The notes below the pieces were generated by a model. That model was not told where the DNA came from, did not search any database, and saw only the letters and a program-made list of their open reading frames with translations. This document shows positions 40,610 through 51,900 of a stretch of DNA of 64,000 nt, piece by piece. Position 1 is the stretch's first letter. Every line of letters starts with the position of its first letter. A program made the position numbers and the translations under genes. Source of the DNA: Didymodactylos carnosus (Eukaryota > Rotifera > Eurotatoria > Philodinida > Philodinidae); contig CAJNOQ010000003.1 of NCBI GenBank assembly GCA_905250885.1, forward strand, positions 1 through 64,000. Reading direction: 5' to 3'.

Positions 40610-42281
40610 TTTAAAATCGATTAAAACTGTTATAAGTAGACTTCTAAACTTGTGACACGCTTTCGGTTCATTTATTTACGCTTTTATACATTTTTTATTT
40701 TGTCGTGAAAGTAGGTAATAGATCCGATTACGTTATTAACAATAAATCATCATCATCATGATAAGACGATAAAAGTATTGAAAATCCATTAAAAATTAAA
40801 ATCATCTGAAATGGAGGACAACGAAGATGATTACAACCACCAGCGCTAATCGAACGAGATCATGGAACTACTACAAAATGTTTATAATTATTTATTTTAG
40901 TTTTATGTATATATTTTCCTAAGTAAATGTATTATGATAATATAGGATTAATGCTTTTTCTGAACAATATAATTGATTATAAACCAACAACTCCGAATTT
41001 AGATAAAGGTTGTCGTTAAAGATCTCTCGGCACTTCGTCGGTTAGATCTTCTGTTTTATGGAGAATTTTGATAAAGGATGATACACAAATTCAAGAATTC
41101 TACCAGCCAGCTTTAACATAAGGGAACGTTAGCTCCTTTCTATTGATAATCTGCAGGACAGATTGTCTAATAAACAGTGGATAGCATTAATGATATAAGG
41201 TCGAATAGAAATATTTTCTAACCAAGGAAAGAATGTATATTATATCATTGTTATTTTCCAAAGGGTAACATGTAGTAGAAGAACGAATAATTATATTATC
41301 TAAAGAGAAAAAACGTATGTATATTCTATTCAGATTTCTTACTATTTTTTTGCTTTTATGCTTAGACGGAATGATAAGCGGAAACCGAACTTGTTGTCAA
41401 ATATAAAACATCATATACACTGTAGAAGAGAATACAGAAGAACAGGCTAAAATTGTATTAGAGGTGCAAAGCCAGACAGTAGAATAACTCATTTAATGTT
41501 AATTTCTTACAGTGCTGATGTCTCTTCCGGTTATACAACAATAAGATAATCGAAATTTCAACCAAGTCAGAATACAAACAATTAGGTAATTAACCTTTAA
41601 ACTGATCTTGACTTGGATCGTAAATTAGTCACACAACTACTTTTTTCCGTGTTATAACTTTTCCTAGATTAATTGAAAGATTAAATAAAAAATTAATGAA
41701 ACTTTTTAGTAATTTTGCCTATTTGGCTGATACTAAACTTTCGTTAACTGGAATGAAACTGTCTCTGTTGTCTTGTTCTATAACATTTGTTTCATTTTCT
41801 GTATCCACATTCGCTATTTATTCTTTTTTTCTTAAATTATTTTGATTGTAGTGCAGTTTAATTATATTTTCTAACGTTGATATATATTTCTAGAATGAAA
41901 TTAAGTAAAACTTTATGAAATATATATGTGTAACGTTCTTTCTACAACAAACACTCATAAATATTATCCATGCGGGTCCATTTCATAACTGATTAGTTTG
42001 ATCTTTATCAAGGTTATCTAATTGTATTATGAACATAAAAAGTAAACGCCAGGTCGAGAAGATAGTATCTGCTTTTAAACACATGCTTTAGTCCATAACA
42101 AACAAAAAAAGTATTAGTTCTTATAAAGTATAAATATGTGAAAGATGAGTCAACAGTTCTTTTTCCTTAAACGTGAAATAGATGTAAGTTATATCAAGTT
42201 CATATCATCATTTAAAATCTGCACTTTTTTCTTTCTTTACAGTTTGAATCTCACACATTTCTGATATTGAAAATACTATGA
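40610..42281. other. Intergenic
   Basis: AT-rich, without recognisable genes. The last part should contain the promoter of the gene starting at 42282. Confidence 0.4.
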
Positions 42282-44218
42282 ATGGACCATGACTTAATCG
42301 ACCAAAATAATCTCCTTCGCAAGCCAAAAAGTATATTAAAAAAGTCACCATCACCGAGAGATGAATCACATGGAAATTTAAACAATACATCAAATTTACT
42401 TCCTGAAGAAGAGAAGGAATTACTTCTTACAGAAAGGCATTGTTTAAATGAATTTAAGGTACAGATCATTATATTGATATTATTTTGCTTTCTCAGTTGT
42501 TTGTGTAAGTGAACATTAAAATAAATTATTAACTTCAAAATTGAGATTATTTCTCTCACAAATAGTTCATTACTAAATTTTTTCTACTTTTAGAATTTTA
42601 GTTTGAATAAAGACCATCATCAGACTATGACAACCTCTCCCTACTTTACACCTGATCAAGAAAATGAAGAAGATAATGACAACAACAAGGATATATCGTC
42701 ATCTAATCGAATTAATTTCATTGATGACAAGTTATATGATGATGATAATGAGCTAAATGTAAAAAATCATTATGATTATGATAACAATATTTGTTTGCCA
42801 GAATCTACAGAAGAAACATTTTATCTACTCTCGTCTGTTGATGATGACATAGAAAAGAAAAATTCAGAAAAGAAAATGATGTTTATATCTGACAATATAA
42901 TAATAAATAGGCCATCATATTTTGTCGAAACATCATTAGCTAAATTACATGGTAGTAACATGAATCGAAAAATATCATCATATAATATTGACGATGATCA
43001 TTATCGTTTGATTTCAAAAAATACTGTTGAATATCAACAACAACAAAATGGCGACAAGTTATTATCGCATGTCAATCGTTCTTATCCAACTGTTAATAGT
43101 CAAACTGGAAAAAAATTATATTTTGATTCATCATTGTCATCTGACGATAATCTGATTGAAACAAACAATATATACGGAGATACAAAATCTCATAAACGAT
43201 ACACAACAAAGTCTGATAGACAAAATAAATTGAATTCAAAAATGCGTAATCATTCACGATCAACCAGCGATGATGAAAGTTATGGTCAAAATAAAGGACG
43301 TAAAAATAAACAACGTTTACCAGAACTGCGTCTGGATGAATTTATGCAAAAATATCATAGTGATGATATAAAAAAGTCATTTGGTATTCCGCAAAACAAT
43401 TTTAGTGATACTGACTCTTTATCAAGTATTGATGATAATAGTAGAAAACAAGAATGTTCTGTAACACCAATAAAACAAGGACAATTGTTGCCCATAAATG
43501 ATCAAACGAAAAAGTCGAATAATCAACGAGAAAATGATCAACAGCATCCCTCTATTAGTCGAGATCACACATTCAAAAGGTAATAAGATATCTGACAAAA
43601 TTTGACAGGTTTATGTTAGAGACTGACTGGTATTATCTATACTGATAAGCCTTAATATTTTGGATTGATCACTTAGCGTTATGCTTCATTTTTTACTTTA
43701 TCATGAAATAATGACATGTTTTCTTTAGTTCTGTGAAAGAAGATATTGTGGATACGTCAGCGATAAAAAAGTTGCAGTCATGTTTTATTCCAAAGCCACA
43801 GGAAGCGTCTATAAAGAAACCGACAGTACATTCGTCAGATCAATCTCAAAGTTTAAGTAAAATATCAACTGCTAATCACATTTCATTGAATTCTTTGAAA
43901 ACAGACATCATAGATGATACTCTTAATATTCTACAACCAATAAATGAATCATCTTTTTCTTCTCTACTGTCTTCACCTCTGCAAGTATTATTCGATATTG
44001 CTCGTACAAAAAATACTGATCGTTTATCAAAAATTGAATCTATACGTACGTATGTCGAACAACAATTGGGTATCACAGCTTTTCTTACCATATACAAATT
44101 ATTAAAATCGCAACATCCAATTGATATGAAACAAAAACCATTTTGTTATTATATTCCATATACTCCACATTTATGTGCATTGATCATGTTAGAAAGTGAA
44201 GAAATAACACGAAAATAG
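42282..44218 (+). CDS. Disordered protein with a C-terminal domain like that of NEK1
   Basis: Three exons in phase (42282-42458, 42594-43579, 43729-44218) give 550 residues. Most is polar and disordered: Asn, Asp, Ser and Lys rich, with a Q4 run and many potential phosphorylation sites, including LRKPKSILKKSPSP near the N-terminus. The last ~75 residues look folded: KIESIRTYVEQQLGITAFLT followed by IYKLLKSQ and then a hydrophobic helix ending LCALIMLESEE. This order (an ExxRxYxExxLGxxxF helix, YxxxK helix, final helix) resembles the C-terminal tail of NEK1-type kinases after their coiled coil, but no kinase domain is here. I infer a cilium or centrosome link only weakly. Converges with the minus-strand gene ending 99 bp away. 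Confidence 0.6.
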
Positions 44219-44317
44219 AGTATTTGATATTAGTTAACCATTTTTTTCCTCATAAAAACCTTAGTGGTGAGAGAGATGAAGTTTGAAGCTAAATATATAT
44301 ATTTTAAAATATCTTTC

Positions 44318-45967
44318 TCACGAATGATAATTTCTATTATTGGATGTAAAACGACCTTTGGATTTAACAAAAAAATCTTTATGAAAAGAATAATCGTTGC
44401 TACTCGATCCTTTATAGTGATAATCATCACTGTTGTATTTTGTTCGTTTTGCTTTTTTGTATTGTAAATCATTATACCTTGAATTAGTTAACGTCTCTTT
44501 TCGTTGTTCACATTTATGCTGATGGTTCGAATGAAAGTGTTTATAATTGTGCGTTGATGATCGTTCATGTTCACGATGGTGATTTTGTCGTTTTTGATGC
44601 TTTGACTTTGAGATAATTGGTGTGGCAGTATTTTCAGTATGATAATATAGTGATGCGTAATCCATCAGTGGTGATGATGGGTAGAAATAATCACTAGTAG
44701 ATGATATCATCAAAGGAAAGTTTGTGGTAGCGGCGGCAGAAGCCATTTGTACCATACATTGTTGTAGCGATGCTAATGTTGAATAAGCTAATTGAGCAAC
44801 GTCATAAGTTGTCTGATAATAAGGATTAATTAATAATTTTGAAGAATAATCTCGAAATGCATAGGAATCTTGCTGATGAGTCATTAATTGTTGTTCATCT
44901 TTCGGTTCACTAATAAGTGCTGTTGGTGTAACTGACGATTTATTGTCGTTGTGTTTTGATTGAATAAGTGATGAACTGTTTTCCTGCTGTTGTTGTAGGT
45001 GAATTGATGATGTTGGAAATGGAATCCGTTTTGGTGGACGGTGTCCTTGTTGTACTTGAATCGATGTATTATTAATCGTGTTCAATTTTTTTTCAATGTC
45101 AACATCATTGTTTTCAGTCATTGTTTCTCTTTTTGTATGAATTTTTCGATTATCTCGTACATATTTGTCGTTTGCTGAGAACGGTTGATGATGATTTCTA
45201 TTACTATGATTGTAATAATGATAGGTAGATTTTCTATTCCCATAATCTTTTTGCCACGGTTTTCTCAAATCACTACGATTATAAGAATATTTTGAATATG
45301 ACTGATTATTTCTAAAATAAGTTTCCTCTTGGTTACATATCACTTCACCACCTTCTTGTGCTATTAGTTCGCCAATTGTTAATGATTGTTGCTTATTATC
45401 GTCACATAAAATAGACGTTTGTATTGTTGATACGACGGATGTTGTTGACTGATTGATAGCAGTATTTTTATCATTAACTGACGCCAATCTGACCTTATCT
45501 TTATCACAAAAATAATATTGAAGTGCTATTGCACTTTTGCTACGCTCAACTGATCGCAAAACACATTGTTCGTCTTTTCTCGAGAGATTTAGTGCAGATT
45601 TAGTTGAATAATTTCTGTATTCATGACTGAATGGTAAATGAGACTCAGTTATGAACGATTGTCTATCTTCTACCATTTTCATCCGTTCTAATGTAGTAGT
45701 GAGAGTCCTTTTTTTACTTTTATCAATATCAACTGAATTAATTAAGGGTATTTTGACAGGTTTATCTGCGATCTGAGTTGGAGCATCTGTCCATCGATGT
45801 CCATCGAAATCTGTTACTGTGTTGGTAGTTGTCATTTGCCAGAAACAAACTGGATCATATTGATCAATGTTATGTGTACTATAATTATAGTTAGTTGTAT
45901 TCTCGACATCAATATTCGTATAGGTCGACTTTTGAATTTGTTGTTTTTTATTGTCGTAAATGTTCAT
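44318..45967 (-). CDS. Uncharacterised 549-residue low-complexity protein
   Basis: A single long open frame from ATG 45967 to a stop at 44318. An acceptor-like CTCTTTTAG lies about 27 bp upstream of the ATG, so a 5' UTR exon is likely. The protein is rich in Ser, Asn, Gln, Tyr and His. Segments of note are HRPPKRIPFPTSSIHLQQQQ near the middle, an Ala/Ser-rich helix (LASLQQCMVQMASAAATT) around residues 400-420, and a basic His/Arg-rich C-terminal third with Tyr-Ser repeats. It has no known domain that I recognise. The composition resembles RNA-binding or condensate-forming proteins, but that is inference. Its length and absence of stops make it a real gene. Confidence 0.65.
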   Translation of the reverse strand: MNIYDNKKQQIQKSTYTNIDVENTTNYNYSTHNIDQYDPVCFWQMTTTNTVTDFDGHRWTDAPTQIADKPVKIPLINSVDIDKSKKRTLTTTLERMKMVEDRQSFITESHLPFSHEYRNYSTKSALNLSRKDEQCVLRSVERSKSAIALQYYFCDKDKVRLASVNDKNTAINQSTTSVVSTIQTSILCDDNKQQSLTIGELIAQEGGEVICNQEETYFRNNQSYSKYSYNRSDLRKPWQKDYGNRKSTYHYYNHSNRNHHQPFSANDKYVRDNRKIHTKRETMTENNDVDIEKKLNTINNTSIQVQQGHRPPKRIPFPTSSIHLQQQQENSSSLIQSKHNDNKSSVTPTALISEPKDEQQLMTHQQDSYAFRDYSSKLLINPYYQTTYDVAQLAYSTLASLQQCMVQMASAAATTNFPLMISSTSDYFYPSSPLMDYASLYYHTENTATPIISKSKHQKRQNHHREHERSSTHNYKHFHSNHQHKCEQRKETLTNSRYNDLQYKKAKRTKYNSDDYHYKGSSSNDYSFHKDFFVKSKGRFTSNNRNYHS

Positions 45968-47355
45968 TGTAGAAATGGATTCCTTCTTCTAAAAGAGAGT
46001 ACATCAAATTTAAATTAATTTATTAAAGCAACATATGTATTTATGTATTATATCTTTCATTTTATGCAGATTTCAAACTCAATACTAAAAAATGCAACAT
46101 TGTCGTATCGTTTCAAGCTTTAATGTGAAATACAATATCAGTACTGAATACTTCATATTCTTTCTGATTAAGTAATGTTGAAATACATAGTTTGCTATTA
46201 GTATAGTTTCTCATATGTTTCAAAGACAACTCTTCATGTAGTGGTGGTTTGAAAATGCTTAATAGAAAAAAGTTACTAATATTACTGCAATAACATTTAG
46301 AAAAATGATGTGCAAATTTGTTTTTAAGAAGTGATTAGTCATTATTAAAAAAAAGAAGGTAATAAAAGTCTTCTTTTTAACAATAACAGTTATACATGTA
46401 TTTAAAGTTAGTTTTTAGTTATATTTTTGTAAAAACATATCGACAAATTGTACCTGTTGTTATGATAATTTTTTATCGTTGATATTCACAAACCAGTAAT
46501 TGATAAAATGTATCAAATTAAAATCCATTGTCATTGTTCATGTTCGCCTATTAACAATGTTTCACGCGTCATGATGATGATGATGATGGCTACGGTAATG
46601 ATGTGAATAAAAGTTAATTGGAGGTGTAAGATAGTTCAATTGAGCGTTTATTTTTGTCTATGTTTCATATATTGAAAGTATTTTTAATATAAATTTCTAT
46701 ATTTATTTCAAATTTATTATTTTTTTATTTTATTCGTTATTCTCGCTAATTTGTAACCAATGTTTGTATATATTGAATATAATGACCTCAGCAACGGTTC
46801 ATAATAGTGACAAAATGAGCAACAGGCGGGCGATGAACGGATAACAAACGATTGATCCTGATTTATTTGAATACTTACGACAGATTTTATAATTTTAGAA
46901 TACTTGTTTGTTAAATAAAAATGACTGGAATGTTAAGAACGTTTTTTTTTGTATTAAAGAAGCATTTAATTCATTAAAAGATTTAAGTATTGAATGACGT
47001 CACAACTTTCATTCTTTCTTTCAAGAAATATTCAACGTAAAAGTATTATTGAATTAGTAATAAAAAGAAAACAAATGAGTCTTAACATCAGAGAATATAT
47101 CATACTAAATGGGACGTTCATAATCAAAAAATTTGCGGATCAGACTCAGGTAACATCTCGAGTAGTCAAGAGAGCACTTGACACATTTTGATTCTAAAGG
47201 CTTAATTAAATAGACGACGTGTTTCATGTTTTAGAGAAAACAGTATATCACAAATGAGTTACTTTATTATCGTATTCTTCAACAAAGTACAATAAAATCT
47301 TATTATATCATAATCAAGACCCACATACACGTCAGTGAATATCTGAATAAATTAG
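45968..47355. other. Intergenic
   Basis: AT-rich. A GAT microsatellite sits near 46574-46590. A 65-codon plus-strand frame at 46994-47191 shows no family features. Confidence 0.4.
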
Positions 47356-48758
47356 TCACTTGTCGCCTCTGGCAATTATAGTTTTTTCTATTGAATCTCT
47401 TGGGATTTCCGGAATGACAATTGGTGTCACATTCATTGTAGACGTGTTGATCCGTAAACTGACTGACTTTAGAATTGAAAATGAATACATTAATGTTTTA
47501 CTAACATTCATAATACAGCCAGCATTGTCGAACTCGCCACAATAATTTGAAGCCGAAAATATCGCTACCCATTGACGGTTAGCAAAAAATTCATAACCAT
47601 CTTCGACCACGTAGGCAAACGTTTGTACATATAATTAGATTCTATAATAGTTTATGTTCTAAAATAACGTACTTGATGTGCCTAAAATCAAATGTATGCA
47701 AAACGAATAGAATACTAATGTATTTAATTTGGAAAGAACTACCATATTCGCCAAACTAAATCGAAATCATTCAAATTGAGAAATTTGGAAACAACATCCG
47801 ATCCAAATACGTAAGAAACCGAAACATATTGGTATATAATGTTTACAGAAATGTAAGAGAGATAATGACATACTCTACAATCATTATTATTCCAACCCGT
47901 TGTTTTAACTTCAGGATCTGACCATAGTAAATCACACAATAATCCGTGATCTGGTCTATCACACGGTCGTTTCAAATTTCTTATAGATTACATACCATCT
48001 ATTCTCAAAATAGACGGTGACAATCCTCCATGACAACAGAATATACGATCTTCGATGATAACCGCCACTGGTAAACAATTAAAACAATCTGTAAATGACT
48101 TCCATAACTTAATACTAAATCTAAAAGAAGACAAATTTGAATAATATCATTTGTGAAAATTTCACAGTGTTTTAGTTTCAGTCAAAGAAAAAGCTGTTTG
48201 AATTAGATTTTAACTATCATCGAGATAAAAGTTAGTTTCAAACGTTTTTTCAACAGAAAATTAATTATGAGTAGCTTTGTTGTTAATAGAGAAGTATAAT
48301 TTAATTTAGATAAACACGATAAGTGATTAATATGATGTAAATTAAGATCGTTTTCGACGATAAGAAACTAAGATAAACTTTCACACGTACAATTACAAAT
48401 TTGCCAATATAACGGCAATAAAAAGAAATTACATCCGATTTTCATATGAAAAATAATTGGGTATGTTAAGTTCTGTTAGATAATTATCTTCTTTCATGTA
48501 TATCTATAATTAGAAGAGTATGGGTTAGTTTAATTAGATGATTAAACAATTTTCAAAACATCTACCTCCAACAACTCTAATATTGCCTTCGATTTCTAAT
48601 AGCATAGATTGTGACATGAATATTTCTCTTGTTCGTACAATAACATTGCGTACTTCTGATTCTGTCACACGAATTAGACATGGAGCAAGTGGATTATTAT
48701 TTCCTCATGCTTCTAATAATAAGATAAGTAAACTTTCTACAATATTGTCCGTGGACAT
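47356..48758 (-). pseudogene. Decayed PP1 catalytic subunit gene
   Basis: Pieces in gene order on the minus strand match protein phosphatase 1. They are 48540-48758 (start to EIFMSQSMLLEIEGNIRVVG, with a stop after LLLEA), 47980-48120 ([30 protein letters not shown]), 47739-47975 ([29 protein letters not shown]), 47673-47681 (AHQ) and 47356-47612 ([27 protein letters not shown]). The part with the metal-binding GDxHG, GDYVDRG and GNHE motifs is absent. At least two splice acceptors have lost AG, and a stop lies between the second and third pieces. Introns are partly kept, so this is a decayed gene copy and not a processed cDNA. It lies head to head with CFAP77. Confidence 0.8.
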
Positions 48759-48951
48759 AATTTTAGTATCGTATCATGTTTAATTTGAAAGCGACAAAAC
48801 TTTTTTATTTTTTCATTTTAGAAAAACAATATGTATCTTTTTAGTAATAAAATATATGGTTGGCGCGAATAAACTATTTTATGCGTGCTTCTTTCACCGT
48901 TTTTATTAATCATCAGCGATTAATTATGCATTTTTTGTTTCAGATAATCAC

Positions 48952-51900
48952 ATGGCTCTATCAGATCACTATAAAAAGAAAAAATATAGAGAAAAAGACT
49001 ATTGTTATGCGATATTGAATAATATTCCAGTGCCCACCTCTCTAGATCCATATTGGGTAATGAACAAGCTTCTCTCAATTTGAATGCAATCCTGATATTT
49101 TAGAATGACGATGTGGCAAAACAACGAAAACGTGGTTTTAATTTACCACCCGACGATTATGTGTATGGAATTAAATCTTTTCCTGCTTCAGTTGAAGTGG
49201 ATGGCGTAGCAGCTGGTAACTATATTGAGATTAATCAACGGCGAACGTTATATATATAATTTTAGCTCTCAAACAATATTGTACGTTTGAACAATGCAAT
49301 GAATTTATACCCAAAAAACTTATTGTTCGAGATTTTATCGCAATGAATAAAGCAACCGCCAAACTTGGTCTAACAAAAACAAAGGATGTTGATCATTTTA
49401 GGTATTATGTAAATACTTTTTTTTTCTAAAATTAATTAATTAACCAATCAATATTTCAGAGCATTACATGATATCAAAAAAGAGATTTGTTTCTATAATT
49501 GTACACGTACAAAGAAGAAATCAATTCCATCGGAAATTGTACATGGTATAGCGACTAGGTAAGATGATGAATAGTCCTCTCTCACTGCAATGGATTATTG
49601 AACATTTCTGTTTCTTCTTCATGAAGAACAGCGCCACCGATTCGTGATTTAATTCAGAACAAATATCTTCACAATTGGTTACATCAGAATTCTATACGCC
49701 GATGTAAAGAACTACTAAAATGTGAGAATGCAGTAAGTTATCGAGTATACTTAGGAAAAAGAGATAATAAAACATTCTTATCTTTTAGAAAAATGTTTCA
49801 AGAACCGTTTATTTGACCAAAGCGTCTTTACTAAGACAACATCGTCCAAAAATTGATTCCAAACTTTCCTGGAAAATTCCGTATTTTGAGAAGGTTAGTG
49901 GTATTTATTGTACAAATAAATGAGCAAAAACATATTGTTTATTGTGAAGATCAAATTTCGCCAGTAAGATACAAGATCACAGTAAATTTCCTTCATATGA
50001 AGGAAAATTGAGACATTTTTATCTGAAATATTATACAATTGCTGATATTTTTCTTTGCACTCCTATCCATTCGTTTGATTTTAAAACATGTCGTTTCAAT
50101 TTACCATTCGTTGTTTTTGGTAATTCATTAACAAATTCAATTTGACGTGGATATTTATAGGGTGCTGTTTGTTGTTTAACATACGTTTGTAATTGATGTA
50201 TTAAATCCGTTTTATCTTTATTAAGATAATTTTCATTTAAAACAACAAACGCTTTGACAATTTCACTTCGTTCAACATCTGGACTGCTGATAACAGCACA
50301 ATCAACCACAATAGGATGTTCTAAAAGGATACTTTCCACTTCATATGGTCCAATTCGATAACCACTCGAATTGATTATGTCATCACTGCGGCCAATGTAA
50401 AAAATGTAACCATCTTTATCCCTATATAAATTGAAAAAAGTCAGTTATCTTTTTTTGGAATCATAATGCTTTATACTTACATTATCGCTCGATCTCCCGT
50501 AAAATAATAATCTCCAATAAAAACTTCTCCATCTCGCTTTTTATTGTTAACATAACCATGGAATAAACCTATCGGTCTGTTTGGTTTCATTTTTATTGCT
50601 ATTTCTCCTTCAACGTCTGCATCACATACATTTAACGTTTCTTTATTAACGATTTTTAAATCAATCGTTGGCATCGGTTTTCCAATAGAACTCTGTTTAA
50701 TGTCTTTTGTGTTAGTGGTACCTGCTAAGAGAGTAGTTTCTGTCTGTCCATATCCTTCTCGAATAATAATGTTTGTAAATTCACTCCATAACTTAATTAC
50801 TTCAGGATTCAAAGCTTCTCCAGCCGATACACATTGTTTCAATGAATGAAATTTCTTCAGTTTTGTTCGATTTGCTAATAAATATTTTGACATCATTCGA
50901 TAACTTGTCGCTCCAGAACAAAATGTTTCTATTGGATATTGTTCCAATGTTTCACAAATTGTTTCGGTATCAAATCGAGTCATTTGTTTTTGAAATATCC
51001 CATTGCCAATTAACCAGGGTCCAAAAAATGAACTATAAGACGATTTTGCCCATCCTGTATCAGAATTATTCCATATCAATTGTGGTTTATTAGTATCGTG
51101 TTCACCAGTTAGCCAAAACGAAGTTGTCAAATGTCCGAGACCGACACTCAACTGAGAATGTTGTACAATTTTTGGATGTCCTGTGGTTCCACTTGTGAAA
51201 TAGCGTAGAGCTGGCAATGACGCCTGTGAATCAATTATATTAAAATTAGTGGACGAAGAAGCAGCATCTAAACTTAAGTTTAACCATCCATATGGTGTTC
51301 GACTACATTGTGAATTAACAATTCCACGTATAATTGGTCGAATACTACTTTCTACAGCTAATGTTACTTTTTCTAAATTTTCTTCGTCAGTAATTATACA
51401 ATCAGCACCGGATACTAATATTCGATATCGAATATCCTTTTCTGTTAACTGTGTAGTACATGGGCAAAATATCAAACCGCTCATTAAACATGCTAATTTA
51501 ATAAAATACCATTCTTTCACACGCGGCAATAAAACAATAACCTAAGTGAAAAGAGAAAGATAAACTAAAATTATATTCTAACGAGTGAAGAATAGATGAA
51601 TGTGACCTACTGTATTTCCAGGTCTTAAATTGTAATATTTTCCGTTTAATGCATTGGCAAATTGAGAACTATATTCTAACAATTCTTTAAATGTCAATTT
51701 ATATTCATAATCTTTTTCACATGACCATAATGCTGTTGCTGTTGGCAATTCAATTGACCAATTTTTAATTATATCACCGACAAAATTAAAATGTGTATAG
51801 TTCAAATTTAATGATTTTTCAAGATAATTTGAAAATTTTTCAGAATTTGATGATGCTAATGTTTTTAATAGTTCATTAAATTTAAATGTCAGACGATTAT

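Noticed and set aside
47356-47975. PP1 as an active phosphatase gene
   Set aside because: Stops, lost splice acceptors and the absence of the metal-binding part make activity implausible.
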